From Bacillus sp. FJAT-44742 (GTDB taxonomy: Bacteria; Bacillota; Bacilli; Bacillales; Marinococcaceae), in NCBI RefSeq assembly GCF_002797315.1, contig NZ_KZ454936.1, forward strand, positions 3,295,645 through 3,359,644: a stretch of DNA of 64,000 bases. The letters run 5' to 3'. The notes under the pieces are model-generated. The model was not told where the DNA came from. It saw nothing but the letters and a program-made list of their open reading frames with translations, and did no database searches. Positions 54,354 to 63,212 of the stretch are shown here, piece after piece. How positions within the stretch are numbered: the stretch's first letter is position 1; each line of letters opens with the position of its first letter. The translations under genes were made by a program, and so were the position numbers.

Positions 54354-54845
54354 CTAGAACGGTAAATCATCATCAGAAATATCGATGGGCTTTCCATCAC
54401 TAGCAAACGGATCTTCATCAAGGTTCGAAGAGCCTTGTTTTCCTTGGCTGCCATAACCACCTTGAGCCGCGCCATACGACCCTTGTTGTCCGCCTCGAAA
54501 ATCGTCACGTGCTCCTCCGGAAGCATTCTTAGGCTCTAAAAATTGCACATTCTCTGCTTGTACTTCTACCACATTTACACGACGACCTTCATTGTTTTCA
54601 AAGCTTCTGCTTTGCAAACGACCATCTATGCCGACCATACTTCCTTTTTTTAAGTAGTTGGCGACGTTTTCTGCTTGTTTTCTCCACGTTACGCAATTGA
54701 AGAAATCAGCATCCCGCTCTCCCTGCTGATTTGTAAACGGTCGATTTACAGCAATTCCAAAATTGGTCACTGCTACGCCGTTTGGTGTATATCTCAATTC
54801 AGGGTCACGGGTGAGACGCCCGACCAACACTACACGATTGATCAT
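54354..54845 (-). CDS. ssb: Single-stranded DNA-binding protein SSB
   Basis: 163 residues. OB fold 1-110 starting [23 protein letters not shown], a Gly/Gln-rich linker, and the acidic C-terminal tip DISDDDLPF used to bind replication and repair partners. The frame opens seven codons earlier, but GGAGGGG is best placed for ATG 54845. Between rpsF and rpsR as usual in Bacilli. Confidence 0.97.
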   Translation of the reverse strand: MINRVVLVGRLTRDPELRYTPNGVAVTNFGIAVNRPFTNQQGERDADFFNCVTWRKQAENVANYLKKGSMVGIDGRLQSRSFENNEGRRVNVVEVQAENVQFLEPKNASGGARDDFRGGQQGSYGAAQGGYGSQGKQGSSNLDEDPFASDGKPIDISDDDLPF

Positions 54846-54869
54846 CGAATCCCCTCCCGGTTCCATTCA

Positions 54870-55157
54870 TTAATCTTCGTCTTTAACTACTAAGTGACGG
54901 AGAATCTTGTCATCCATCTTTACAAGACGATCAAATTCATTAATCGCTTCAGTGTTAGAGTTAGCGTATACCACTACATAATAACCATCGCGATAATCAT
55001 TGATCTCGTAAGCAAGACGGCGTTTTCCCATCTCGTCTACTTTCTCAATCTCTGCTCCATTGTTGGTAAGAACGTTGCTGTAACGGTCAACTGTTTCCTT
55101 TGTTCCGTTTTCATCAAGATCTGGAGCAATGATATAAAGAACTTCGTATTTGCGCAT
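54870..55157 (-). CDS. rpsF: 30S ribosomal protein S6
   Basis: 95 residues, [21 protein letters not shown] onward, with the [20 protein letters not shown] core. First gene of rpsF-ssb-rpsR. Its leader can pair with the ribosome site (see 55161-55205). Confidence 0.97.
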   Translation of the reverse strand: MRKYEVLYIIAPDLDENGTKETVDRYSNVLTNNGAEIEKVDEMGKRRLAYEINDYRDGYYVVVYANSNTEAINEFDRLVKMDDKILRHLVVKDED

Positions 55158-55160
55158 AAT

Positions 55161-55205
55161 GCGTCACCTCCTTCTGGTCTTACGGCTCCGTAAAGGAGCA
55201 AGGAG
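55161..55205 (-). promoter_or_regulatory. rpsF leader resembling the S6:S18-binding RNA
   Basis: On the minus strand GCTCC-TTTAC-GGAGC or the alternative TTACGG-AG-CCGTAA can form, with the CCG element typical of S6:S18 leader RNAs. An outer CTCCTT (55200-55205) can pair with the ribosome site AAGGAG (55168-55173), so binding of S6-S18 could shut translation. Confidence 0.5.
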
Positions 55206-55241
55206 AAAAAACGTACAAATCGTTTTCACTCGCAATTAGCA

Positions 55242-55270
55242 ATTATAGCAGAGTCTTTCACCTTTGGCAA
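55242..55270 (-). promoter_or_regulatory. Promoter of rpsF-ssb-rpsR
   Basis: Minus strand TTGCCA (55265-55270), 17-bp spacer, TATAAT (55242-55247), with an upstream TG (TGCTATAAT). Confidence 0.85.
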
Positions 55271-55276
55271 TATCCC

Positions 55277-56377
55277 TTACACGTTAAAACGGAAATGAAT
55301 CACGTCACCGTCTTTAACAATATATTCTTTGCCTTCAAGTCTTACTTTTCCTGCATCCTTGGCGGCTGCCATAGAGCCTCTTTCTACCAGGTCATCATAA
55401 GAAACTACTTCTGCCCTGATGAAGCCGCGCTCAAAGTCTGTATGAATCACTCCGGCTGCCTGAGGAGCCTTTGTGCCTTTACGGATCGTCCATGCTCGTA
55501 CTTCCTGCTCTCCTGCTGTGAAATAGGTTTCCAGGCCAAGAAGCTGATAAGCTGCTTTGATGAGTTTGTCGAGGCCGGACTCTGAAATCCCAAGTTCCTG
55601 AAGAAATTCTTCCTTTTCTTCTCCATCGAGCTCAGCAATCTCAGATTCTATCTTTGCACAAACAGTAATTACTTCAGAGTTTTCTTTGGTTGCAAATTCC
55701 TTCACCTTTTGTAAATGTTCGTTATCCTCTTCGCTTAGAAGATCTTCTTCACTTACATTAGCGACATAAAGAACCGGCTTTTTCGTCAGAAGATGAAAAC
55801 CGTGAACAAGCTTTTCTTCCTCTTCTGTAAGCTCGAGGCTGCGTGCCGGCATCTCTTGTTCAAACACTTCCTTAAGCTTCAATAGGACACTATATTCAGC
55901 CATTGCTTCTTTATCTTTTGACTTGGCCTGCTTTGCCACTTTTGTGAGCCGTTTTTCTACTGACTCAAGGTCCGCTAAAATTAACTCAAGGTTAATGACC
56001 TCGATATCACTGATTGGATCTACTCTTCCGGAAACATGAGTGATATCGCCATCTTCAAAGCAGCGGACAACGTGTGAAATAGCATCCACTTGGCGGATAT
56101 GGGATAAGAACTGATTTCCAAGTCCCTCACCTTTACTGGCGCCTTCTACAATGCCCGCAATATCTGTAAATTCAAAAGCTGTCGGAACAGTCTTTTTTGG
56201 CTTCACAAGCTCAGTCAGCTTTTGAAGTCGCTCGTCAGGGACCTCTACGATCCCCACATTTGGGTCAATGGTACAAAACGGGTAGTTTGCTGATTCTGCT
56301 CCTGCCTGGGTAATAGCATTAAATAAAGTGGACTTTCCTACGTTTGGAAGACCTACTATCCCTGTTGTCAATGCCAT
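55277..56377 (-). CDS. ychF: Ribosome-binding ATPase YchF
   Basis: Obg-family P-loop protein that prefers ATP, 366 residues. G1 [14 protein letters not shown]3 [24 protein letters not shown], a coiled-coil insert near 135-185 and a C-terminal TGS domain ending [10 protein letters not shown]. Linked to stress and redox response and to ribosomes. Ends 120 bp before rpsF; separate promoter for rpsF lies in that gap. Confidence 0.96.
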   Translation of the reverse strand: MALTTGIVGLPNVGKSTLFNAITQAGAESANYPFCTIDPNVGIVEVPDERLQKLTELVKPKKTVPTAFEFTDIAGIVEGASKGEGLGNQFLSHIRQVDAISHVVRCFEDGDITHVSGRVDPISDIEVINLELILADLESVEKRLTKVAKQAKSKDKEAMAEYSVLLKLKEVFEQEMPARSLELTEEEEKLVHGFHLLTKKPVLYVANVSEEDLLSEEDNEHLQKVKEFATKENSEVITVCAKIESEIAELDGEEKEEFLQELGISESGLDKLIKAAYQLLGLETYFTAGEQEVRAWTIRKGTKAPQAAGVIHTDFERGFIRAEVVSYDDLVERGSMAAAKDAGKVRLEGKEYIVKDGDVIHFRFNV

Positions 56378-56939
56378 GAAACGTCACTTCCTTTTTTCTC
56401 ATAAAAATATTGCCCTCATTTCAATTTACTGAGAGCGTTAGAGCCGTTTATATATTTGCCAAAAAGGCCTTAACCTTTTGTAAATCCAGTTTTTTCACCT
56501 TTACAATTATAGAGAGATCAAGGGTAAAAAACAAGGTGGAGTTGCCAGTCATCGCAAAAGGATGATTTTTTCTTCAAACGAATAAGGTTATCCAAAGATG
56601 TTTCTACCTGATGATCCCGCAGTCAGCGACTTTTGCTTACGAGGAAGCTGAGGCGCTGACTGAGACATAGAAAACAACATACATGCGGTTGGCGTGAAGA
56701 TTGAACGAACGTTGCACTTCTGCCTCAGCTCCTGCTTTTTTCCTATGCGTATCATGATTATAAAGAACAAGAAGTATTGCTTTTTACACACTAAAGAAAT
56801 CAAACCAAACGCTTCCGACCCTCTTTTTTGGCATCGGAAGCGTTTGGTTATTCTTTGGCTTGGTTACCATCTTGTTGTAAATTTACTTCTAAAACAAAGC
56901 CTGCTCTTTTAGAGCCGTTATCACCAAGAGTCCTGAATA
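56378..56939. other. 562-bp region with two strong hairpins, no gene
   Basis: No frame here looks coding. Two structures stand out: CAGTCAGCG (56620-56628) pairing with CGCTGACTG (56654-56662), and a perfect 16-bp stem AACCAAACGCTTCCGA (56803-56818) with TCGGAAGCGTTTGGTT (56834-56849). A small RNA or dispersed element is possible. Confidence 0.6.
56803..56849. other. Perfect 16-bp hairpin of unknown role
   Basis: Both arms are exact complements with a 15-base loop containing six T. It is not directly after a gene: yyzM ends at 56940 on the minus strand, 91 bp away, and ychF starts at 56377. Confidence 0.7.
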
Positions 56940-57152
56940 CTACTCTTGGGTTTCAGCCCGTTCGATTATTTTTTTGATTTTTTTTCTAAATTCTCTTCTT
57001 GGCAGCATGACACTATGCCCACACCCCTGGCACTTAATCCGGATATCGGCTCCCATACGGATAACTTTCCACTTGTTTTCCCCGCATGGATGAGGTTTTT
57101 TCATTTCCACTACATCGTTTAATTGAAAAGGCTGATCCGCCAACTGATTCAC
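56940..57152 (-). CDS. yyzM: DUF951 protein YyzM
   Basis: A 70-residue basic protein of the DUF951 family: VVEMKKPHPCGENKWKVIRMGADIRIKCQGCGHSVMLPR. Cysteines at CG and CQGCG suggest zinc binding. Role unknown; near soj-spo0J and ychF in Bacilli. A short inverted repeat CCAAGAGT/ACTCTTGG overlaps its 3' end. Confidence 0.88.
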   Translation of the reverse strand: MNQLADQPFQLNDVVEMKKPHPCGENKWKVIRMGADIRIKCQGCGHSVMLPRREFRKKIKKIIERAETQE

Positions 57153-57311
57153 CTCTTTCTACCTTCTTACTACACAGTTTCCTATTTGCTTTTCCTATTA
57201 GTTTACACTTGATTTACAAAGATAGCGACTTTCATACCTTGTAAAAAGAGCAAACAGCCCTTCCCTTATGTCAAATACCTCTCTCATGCCCTTTGGTGGT
57301 TTTTTCCTCCT

Positions 57312-57325
57312 ATTACCCGGGAAAT
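57312..57325. promoter_or_regulatory. Noc-binding-site-like palindrome
   Basis: ATTACCCGGGAAAT matches the Noc site ATTTCCCGGGAAAT at 13 of 14 bases. It lies in the yyzM-permease gap. noc itself is at the right edge of the window. Confidence 0.6.
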
Positions 57326-57371
57326 AGATTAGGTAGATAACAAGTACCTTTTGTCAATAAGCCTGTTTCGC

Positions 57372-58391
57372 CTACAGACTGTTCTTGCCTTGTAAAAAAG
57401 GGTAAAGAAGGACAGCTCCCAGCAAATATAAATTTAGTAACCCATATAAAGGATATAGGAACGCCACAAGATTAGAAAATCCAATGCTCGTCATCGGAAT
57501 CATCAACATAAGAAACATAATCGACAGCACCCAGGCCGGCCATGGAAGCCAGCTTTTCACACGGCTCACTAACCCGAATATGCCGCTCGCTGCTGTGGTA
57601 AAGATGGCCATCCAAAGAAGAAAAGCCATAAACAGCAGCATGCCGTATGGGTACGCATTTAGTATGGCAAAAAGAGGAATTTCGTAAAGCATAATGTCGC
57701 TGGCAACTACAATTAATGATTGATTATAAAGGAAGGAGAGACCGCCAAGTATAAGACCGCTTCCTATGCTCGCTATCCAGATTTCTCCTTCATGCTTTAT
57801 TTTGTTGCCTACAGCTGAAAGCACAGCAACTAAGGGAAGAATATTTAACGCTGTAAAGGTAAAGGCTGCAGGCCAGTTTCTTTGGCCTGGTTCTTCAAAA
57901 AACAAAGCATTCCCGCTTTCCCATTGAAAGACCACTAACGTAAAAAGAAGACTGGTAATCAAGATGGGAATTATCAATGAATTTACGCTTGTTAACCCAT
58001 TTACGTCCCAAACAAACAATAATACTAGAAAGCTGCTGATAATAAGTACGCCCACCCAGTAAGGGATTTGGAAGGTTTGCATTGTGGCTCCGCCGCCGGC
58101 AACCATTACTCCGCTCGTTGTAAACAGGTACATGATAATCAATCCATCGTACAAAACGGTTACTTTCCGTCCCATTAACTTGTGCAGCACACCAACATAA
58201 TCAGAGGACCCGCTTTGATAACTAATGTGAAGGATAATGAGACAGCTAGCACTAAACATAACTGTAAATAAAAGAATAGCCAGTCCGCTTTCATGGCCGA
58301 AAAATTCCCATAATTCTCGTCCTGATGCATATCCTGCGCCGATCATCGTACCAATAATTAAGCACATCCATTTTAGTCCGCCACTTACCAT
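57372..58391 (-). CDS. YkvI-type membrane permease
   Basis: A 339-residue protein with about ten hydrophobic helices. The start LIIGTMIGAGYASGRELWEFFG resembles the YkvI group within the amino acid/polyamine/sodium-symporter superfamily. Substrate unknown. AGGGAGCG precedes the ATG. Divergent from yyaC with a 96-bp gap. Confidence 0.7.
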   Translation of the reverse strand: MVSGGLKWMCLIIGTMIGAGYASGRELWEFFGHESGLAILLFTVMFSASCLIILHISYQSGSSDYVGVLHKLMGRKVTVLYDGLIIMYLFTTSGVMVAGGGATMQTFQIPYWVGVLIISSFLVLLFVWDVNGLTSVNSLIIPILITSLLFTLVVFQWESGNALFFEEPGQRNWPAAFTFTALNILPLVAVLSAVGNKIKHEGEIWIASIGSGLILGGLSFLYNQSLIVVASDIMLYEIPLFAILNAYPYGMLLFMAFLLWMAIFTTAASGIFGLVSRVKSWLPWPAWVLSIMFLMLMIPMTSIGFSNLVAFLYPLYGLLNLYLLGAVLLYPFLQGKNSL

Positions 58392-58487
58392 ATATCGCTC
58401 CCTAAATCAGACTTTTACTTTCTCGCTGAGTATAGAAAAAAGAAAGCGTCCCTATAATGGGACTAGTATGACAAAGGAGAGACAAAT

Positions 58488-59153
58488 ATGATTGGTAAAA
58501 AAATTCGTTTTGGCCAGCCACCCTATTCCTTTCAAGTCCATATTGATGATGAGCAAGCGGTAGAACAGCTGACTCGAAGCTTAACCTCTCAATTAAAAGA
58601 GGTTCCGGCACACAGAGACATTGTGATCGTATGCATCGGCACAGACCGATCTACCGGTGACTCTCTTGGCCCTCTAGCGGGAACATTACTTTCCAAGAAA
58701 AGACGCCAGCGGCTTCATGTGTACGGCACATTGGCTGACCCGGTACACGCTCTTAACCTTGAGAGTGTGCTTGAACAAATAGCTGTCACCCACGATTCAC
58801 CTTTTATTATAGCTGTGGATGCCTGCTTGGGCCGCATGAAAAATGTGGGGAAAATTAATGTTGCTGAAGGTCCAGTACATCCTGGTTCTGCTATGAAAAA
58901 GAAGCTCCCAGCTGTAGGTGACATGCACATTACCGCCATTGTAAATGTCAGCGGAATGATGGAATATTTTGTTCTGCAAAATACAAGGCTCCACACTGTA
59001 ATGTCCATGGCCGAACATATTGCCGAAAGTTTGCGTAAAACGGACCTGCGTCTCCGTGATCGCACTGTTGAACCAGCTCCCGCTCCCACAAAGACTACAA
59101 AGAGCTTCTTTCCTTCCCCGTCCCTGGAAGTACAGCCTATTAGAAAATCATAA
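58488..59153 (+). CDS. yyaC: Spore protease-like protein YyaC (DUF1256)
   Basis: A 221-residue DUF1256 protein, structurally related to the germination protease GPR. Motifs VIVCIGTDRSTGDSLGPLAG and FIIAVDACLGRMKNVGKINV are clear. B. subtilis yyaC is sporulation-expressed and next to spo0J. The C-terminal 40 residues are Pro/Lys/Thr-rich and probably disordered. AAAGGAGAG precedes the ATG. Confidence 0.9.
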   Translation: MIGKKIRFGQPPYSFQVHIDDEQAVEQLTRSLTSQLKEVPAHRDIVIVCIGTDRSTGDSLGPLAGTLLSKKRRQRLHVYGTLADPVHALNLESVLEQIAVTHDSPFIIAVDACLGRMKNVGKINVAEGPVHPGSAMKKKLPAVGDMHITAIVNVSGMMEYFVLQNTRLHTVMSMAEHIAESLRKTDLRLRDRTVEPAPAPTKTTKSFFPSPSLEVQPIRKS

Positions 59154-59186
59154 AAAAGATAAGAGACAGGAGCCAAAGATTCAAAG

Positions 59187-59222
59187 AAAACCCGAACCAC
59201 TGTAATAAATGGTCCGGGTTTT
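59187..59222 (+). terminator. Terminator of yyaC
   Basis: AAAACCCGAACCA (59187-59199) pairs with TGGTCCGGGTTTT (59210-59222) with one mismatch. Confidence 0.8.
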
Positions 59223-59412
59223 CACTCTTTAGCCATTCACTAAGACCCCGGGTGTCAGTAACACCCTTTGCTTTACTAGCACAAGGGCGATACCTGTGCA
59301 GGCTCCTTTCCCTTCCATTCACGATCCTTTTCCATTGTCCTGAACATACCCTCAGCCTCCTGTGATGGTGGTGAGCAGGATTTCTGTCTCTCCCTTTTTA
59401 CAGAGCCACTTT

Positions 59413-60129
59413 CTAAAAGAGAAGATCAACATAATAAACAACGGAGACTAACCCGCCTGTTACTAGAATGGCAGGAAGAAGGTTGGCAATCCTCATATCA
59501 AGAATCCCCGCAAGTTTTAAGCCAATGGCAAGAATCATAACTCCACCGGTGGCAGTCATTTCTACAATAAACATGTCCAACAGCTCACTGGGCAGCAGAC
59601 GATCAATTTGTCCGGCAAGCAGAGCAATGCTTCCTTGATAAAGGACAACCGGGACAAATGAAAAGATTACTCCAATGCCTAAAGTGGTGGTAAATAACAA
59701 AGCTGAAAAGCCGTCTAAGAGAGCTTTTGTATACAATACGCTGTGGTCGTTTCTTAAGCCGCTGTCGAGAGCTCCTAATACAGCCATGGCTCCTACTACA
59801 TAGATAAGGGTTGTGGTAACAAAGGCCTTTGCGATTTGTCCTTCTCCGTCTTTTGCACCGGTCTTTCGCTCCAGCCATTGTCCCAGATGGTTGAGGTGAT
59901 CCTCTATCTGCAGCCTTTCTCCAATCCAGCCTCCGATCACCAGGCTTCCAATTACAATTAAAAACTGTTCGCTTTGCATCCCCATTTGAATTCCCAATAC
60001 CATCACTGCCAAGGCGATGGCCTGCATGATCGTTGTTTTCACTCGTTCAGGAATCCGTTTAAAACCCAGTCCCAGTAAAGAGCCAATAATAATAGCTAAT
60101 CCATTTACAATAGTACCTAGTAGAATCAT
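59413..60129 (-). CDS. DUF554 membrane protein
   Basis: A 238-residue protein with about six or seven hydrophobic helices, MILLGTIVNGLAIIIGSLLGLGFKRIPERV at the start, of the DUF554 (YdfK/YqgA-like) family. Possible transporter; function unknown. AGGAG eight bases before the ATG. 33 bp after the aminotransferase gene, likely one unit. Confidence 0.85.
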   Translation of the reverse strand: MILLGTIVNGLAIIIGSLLGLGFKRIPERVKTTIMQAIALAVMVLGIQMGMQSEQFLIVIGSLVIGGWIGERLQIEDHLNHLGQWLERKTGAKDGEGQIAKAFVTTTLIYVVGAMAVLGALDSGLRNDHSVLYTKALLDGFSALLFTTTLGIGVIFSFVPVVLYQGSIALLAGQIDRLLPSELLDMFIVEMTATGGVMILAIGLKLAGILDMRIANLLPAILVTGGLVSVVYYVDLLF

Positions 60130-60162
60130 TTCATTAACTCCTAATAAAGATGCACAATCTGG

Positions 60163-61317
60163 TTACAGTAAAAATCCATCCCTTATTTCTTCTAATGCAA
60201 TAAGTAATTCCTCTGCTTCTTTTTTTGTATTATAAGGACCAAAGCTGACCCGAATTAAACCGCAGTCTGAAGTTTCCAGCTGCTGGTGAAGGAGAGGACT
60301 GCAGTGAACACCGCCACGTACAGCAATGTTGTAATGAGAATCGAGCACAGCTGCAATTTCCTGAGAATCAACTCCATCAAGGAGAAAAGAAAGCACCCCA
60401 AGCCGTTCCTTCCCTAGCTCCGGTCCAAATGCTTTGTATTCGGGCATTTTTTTCAGGTCCTGTAATACAAACTCTGCCAAGGATTTCTCATGCTCATAGA
60501 TTGCTTTTTCTCCCAGCCTCTCAACTTCCTTTAACCCTCCATACCACCCGGCAATACCCGGTGTATTTAAAGTGCCTCCCTCATAAGTAAAAGGCAGCTT
60601 ATCAGGCATGTCCTCCTCTGATGAAAATAATCCTGTTCCGCCGTGAATCAGCGGATCAATTTGTACTTTTTTACTGAGTAACAGGGCTCCTACCCCCTGC
60701 GGGCCAAGCAGCCCTTTGTGAGCAGGGATCGCCGCTAAATCAATGGAAAGCTTATTCATTGAAAGAGGAATAACTCCGGCTGTTTGAGAAGCATCCACTA
60801 TCCATGTTAGGTTTTTTTCTTTGACCAGCATATCTATGTTACTCAAATCCACTATTGTTCCAGTCACATTTGACCCATGGGTCGTTACAATAGCTTTTGT
60901 ATTCTCCGTTATGCTGTTCTCCAGGGCAGAAATAGAAATCTTTCCATTTAAATCAGCTTCAATGTAAGTAATCTTTACTCCATACTCTCTTTTTAAAAAC
61001 TCAAGGGGCCTTCGAACAGCATTGTGTTCAAAAGCTGTACTGATTACATGATCTCCATGCTCCCAGTTCAGCCCTTTTATGGCCATATTTAAAGACATGG
61101 TAGCTCCCTGAGTGAAAATAACATATTCAGCCGAAGGGGCCTCAAACATACGAGCCAGCAGCTTCCTCGTATCTGAAATTTTTTCTGCAGCTTTCCGAGA
61201 CAACTCGTGACCACTTCTGCCTGGATTGGCTCCGTAATCCATTACAGCTGAAGCCATTTCTTTCGCTACCATCTCAGGTTTTGGGTAGGAAGAAGCGGCA
61301 TGGTCTAAATAAATCAT
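60163..61317 (-). CDS. Class V aminotransferase, cysteine desulfurase-like
   Basis: A 384-residue PLP enzyme. N-terminal MIYLDHAASSYPKPE, ATMSLNMAIKG, SHG/THGSNVTGTI, PLP lysine in PAHKGLLGPQGVGAL and conserved cysteine in VRGGVHCSPLLHQ. Belongs to the NifS/IscS-like group whose products supply sulfur, but of the subfamily without suf or tRNA-thiolation neighbours, so its role is uncertain. Good ribosome site AGGAGGAA. Confidence 0.87.
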   Translation of the reverse strand: MIYLDHAASSYPKPEMVAKEMASAVMDYGANPGRSGHELSRKAAEKISDTRKLLARMFEAPSAEYVIFTQGATMSLNMAIKGLNWEHGDHVISTAFEHNAVRRPLEFLKREYGVKITYIEADLNGKISISALENSITENTKAIVTTHGSNVTGTIVDLSNIDMLVKEKNLTWIVDASQTAGVIPLSMNKLSIDLAAIPAHKGLLGPQGVGALLLSKKVQIDPLIHGGTGLFSSEEDMPDKLPFTYEGGTLNTPGIAGWYGGLKEVERLGEKAIYEHEKSLAEFVLQDLKKMPEYKAFGPELGKERLGVLSFLLDGVDSQEIAAVLDSHYNIAVRGGVHCSPLLHQQLETSDCGLIRVSFGPYNTKKEAEELLIALEEIRDGFLL

Positions 61318-61428
61318 AAATATTTCCTCCTCATTCTTTGGCGATGCCGGAGATGGCTCTCCTGTAAACAGTTTTCTACAAAGAAGAAGCCATCATGCTG
61401 ATGGCTTCGAGACCGTAAAGGCTTTTTA

Positions 61429-62283
61429 TTAAGCTTCCTCACTCTCCATTAATTGAAGAATCCTTTCAAGGTCATCTTCAGAGAAAAATTCAATTTCAAT
61501 TTTCCCCCTTTTTTTACCTTTTTTAATCGAAACCGAGGTGCCAAAATAAGTACGAAGTTCCTCTTCCTTTGCTTTAATAAAGACCGAGGGCTTCCCTTCA
61601 TTCTTTTTCTTCGTTCCACGTGAAACATCTTCATTGATTCGCTGTACAAGCTCCTCTGTCTGCCGGACGCTTAACTTGTCCTTTAATACTTTTTCCGCTG
61701 CTTTTGTTATCTCTTTTTCTTCCTTGAGACCAAGCAGAGTCCGTCCGTGCCCCATGGATAGTTCTTTCTCTCCTATCATTTGCTGAACCTTAGCCGGGAG
61801 CTGGAGAAGACGAAGATGATTTGCAATATGAGGCCTGCTTTTGCCCAGACGCTTGGAAAGCTGTTCTTGAGTCACCTCTAGGTAATTCATTAGCTTTTCA
61901 TAAGCGTATGCCTCTTCAAGAGGGTTTAAATTTTCCCGCTGTAAATTTTCAATAAGAGCGATTTCCATCATTTTTTCATCTGATAGGTCCTTAACGATAG
62001 CAGGCACTCTATCCAGCTTGGCTGCTTGTGCCGCCCGAAATCGTCTTTCACCTACGACAATTTCGTACCCTTTAATGCTCTTTCTGACAATCAAAGGCTG
62101 AAGAATCCCGTTTCTTTCAATTGAAATTCTTAGCTCTTCAATTGCCTCCTTAGAAAAAACTTTCCTAGGCTGATAAGGATTTGGGCGCAAATCCTTTACT
62201 CTTACTTCTTGAACTCCATCTTCCTGACTAGTGAGTTCTTCTGGAAAAAATGCACTCAATCCTTTTCCAAGCCCTTTACCCAA
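61429..62283 (-). CDS. spo0J: Chromosome partitioning protein Spo0J/ParB
   Basis: CTP-dependent DNA clamp that loads at parS, recruits SMC and controls Soj. 284 residues: VKDLRPNPYQPRKVF, the CTP/GERR motif VVGERRFRAA, the ENLQRENLNPLEEA region, HTH TQEQLSKRLGKSRPHIANHLRLL and a C-terminal dimer domain. TTG start, overlapping the soj end by 8 bp. Carries a parS inside its own gene, as in B. subtilis. Confidence 0.97.
   Translation of the reverse strand: MGKGLGKGLSAFFPEELTSQEDGVQEVRVKDLRPNPYQPRKVFSKEAIEELRISIERNGILQPLIVRKSIKGYEIVVGERRFRAAQAAKLDRVPAIVKDLSDEKMMEIALIENLQRENLNPLEEAYAYEKLMNYLEVTQEQLSKRLGKSRPHIANHLRLLQLPAKVQQMIGEKELSMGHGRTLLGLKEEKEITKAAEKVLKDKLSVRQTEELVQRINEDVSRGTKKKNEGKPSVFIKAKEEELRTYFGTSVSIKKGKKRGKIEIEFFSEDDLERILQLMESEEA
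61612..61627. promoter_or_regulatory. parS: parS site inside spo0J
   Basis: CGTTCCACGTGAAACA matches parS TGTTYCACGTGAAACA except the first base. B. subtilis has a parS in the same gene. Confidence 0.88.
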
Positions 62284-63037
62284 CGGAAACCACTTCCTTT
62301 GCTAATTCTAAATACACTTCCGCCCCTCTGGATTTCGCATCATAGATGATAATGGGCTTTCCATGGCTGGGTGCTTCCCCCAGCCTGACGTTACGAGGAA
62401 CAATGGCTTGGAATACTTTTTCCCTGAAATACTTCTTTACTTCTTCGATGACTTGCAGGCCCAAGTTTGTCCTGGCATCAAGCATAGTAAGTAAAACCCC
62501 TTGAATCATTAAATCTGTGTTTAAATGTTTTTGAACAAGCCTTATCGTGTTTAATAACTGGCTTAAGCCTTCTAACGCATAATACTCACATTGAACGGGG
62601 ATCAGAACTGAATCCGAGGCTGTTAAGGCATTTAAGGTTAACAACCCTAAAGATGGGGGACAGTCTATAATCATGTAATCATACTCACTCTGCACGTCAG
62701 AAAGAGCCTTTTTTAAGCGGATTTCTCTTGAGATTGTCGGTACTAGCTCAATCTCTGCTCCTGATAATTGAATCGTTGCAGGAACGACGTCAAGGTTTTC
62801 AACTGAAGAAGGACGAATCACATCTCTAATATCCATGTCTTCCACCAGTAGATTATATACACACTCGTCTACATCGCCTTTACCTATGCCAGCCCCGCTT
62901 GTTGCATTTCCTTGTGGATCTATATCTATGAGAAGAACTTTTTTTCCTATGTAAGCTAGACAGGCACTTAAGTTCACAGCAGTCGTGGTTTTCCCCACTC
63001 CGCCTTTCTGGTTAGCAACCGAAATTACCTTTGCCAC
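62276..63037 (-). CDS. soj: Chromosome partitioning ATPase Soj/ParA
   Basis: Deviant Walker A ATPase, 253 residues; regulates DnaA and works with Spo0J in origin segregation. KGGVGKTTTAVNL (deviant P loop), LLIDIDPQGNATSG and YDYMIIDCPPSLGLLT are diagnostic. GTG start after GGTGA. Coupled to spo0J by overlap. Confidence 0.97.
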   Translation of the reverse strand: MAKVISVANQKGGVGKTTTAVNLSACLAYIGKKVLLIDIDPQGNATSGAGIGKGDVDECVYNLLVEDMDIRDVIRPSSVENLDVVPATIQLSGAEIELVPTISREIRLKKALSDVQSEYDYMIIDCPPSLGLLTLNALTASDSVLIPVQCEYYALEGLSQLLNTIRLVQKHLNTDLMIQGVLLTMLDARTNLGLQVIEEVKKYFREKVFQAIVPRNVRLGEAPSHGKPIIIYDAKSRGAEVYLELAKEVVSVG

Positions 63038-63113
63038 AGGCTCACCAACTTTCTCTCCCCTGACTTCTTTCTATCAAAAACAACATTGAAAAATACTGGT
63101 TTTATTTTATCAT

Positions 63114-63127
63114 GTTTCCCGGGAAAT
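63114..63127. promoter_or_regulatory. Noc-binding site (NBS)
   Basis: GTTTCCCGGGAAAT, one base from ATTTCCCGGGAAAT. Placed between noc and soj. Confidence 0.75.
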
Positions 63128-63182
63128 TTTGTTTTCATTTTCGTGTCATTCTCTCTGGGAACAGTCTTCAAAGCTTCCCAGA

Positions 63183-63212
63183 AAAAAATCTACCATGTCT
63201 CCATGATAGATT
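63183..63212 (-). terminator. Terminator of noc
   Basis: AATCTACCATG (63188-63198) pairs with CATGATAGATT (63202-63212) with one mismatch, then T-run on the minus strand. Confidence 0.8.

Noticed and set aside
56588-56803. 71-codon minus-strand frame between ychF and yyzM
   Set aside because: It runs across a hairpin, has no good ribosome site and no recognisable domain.
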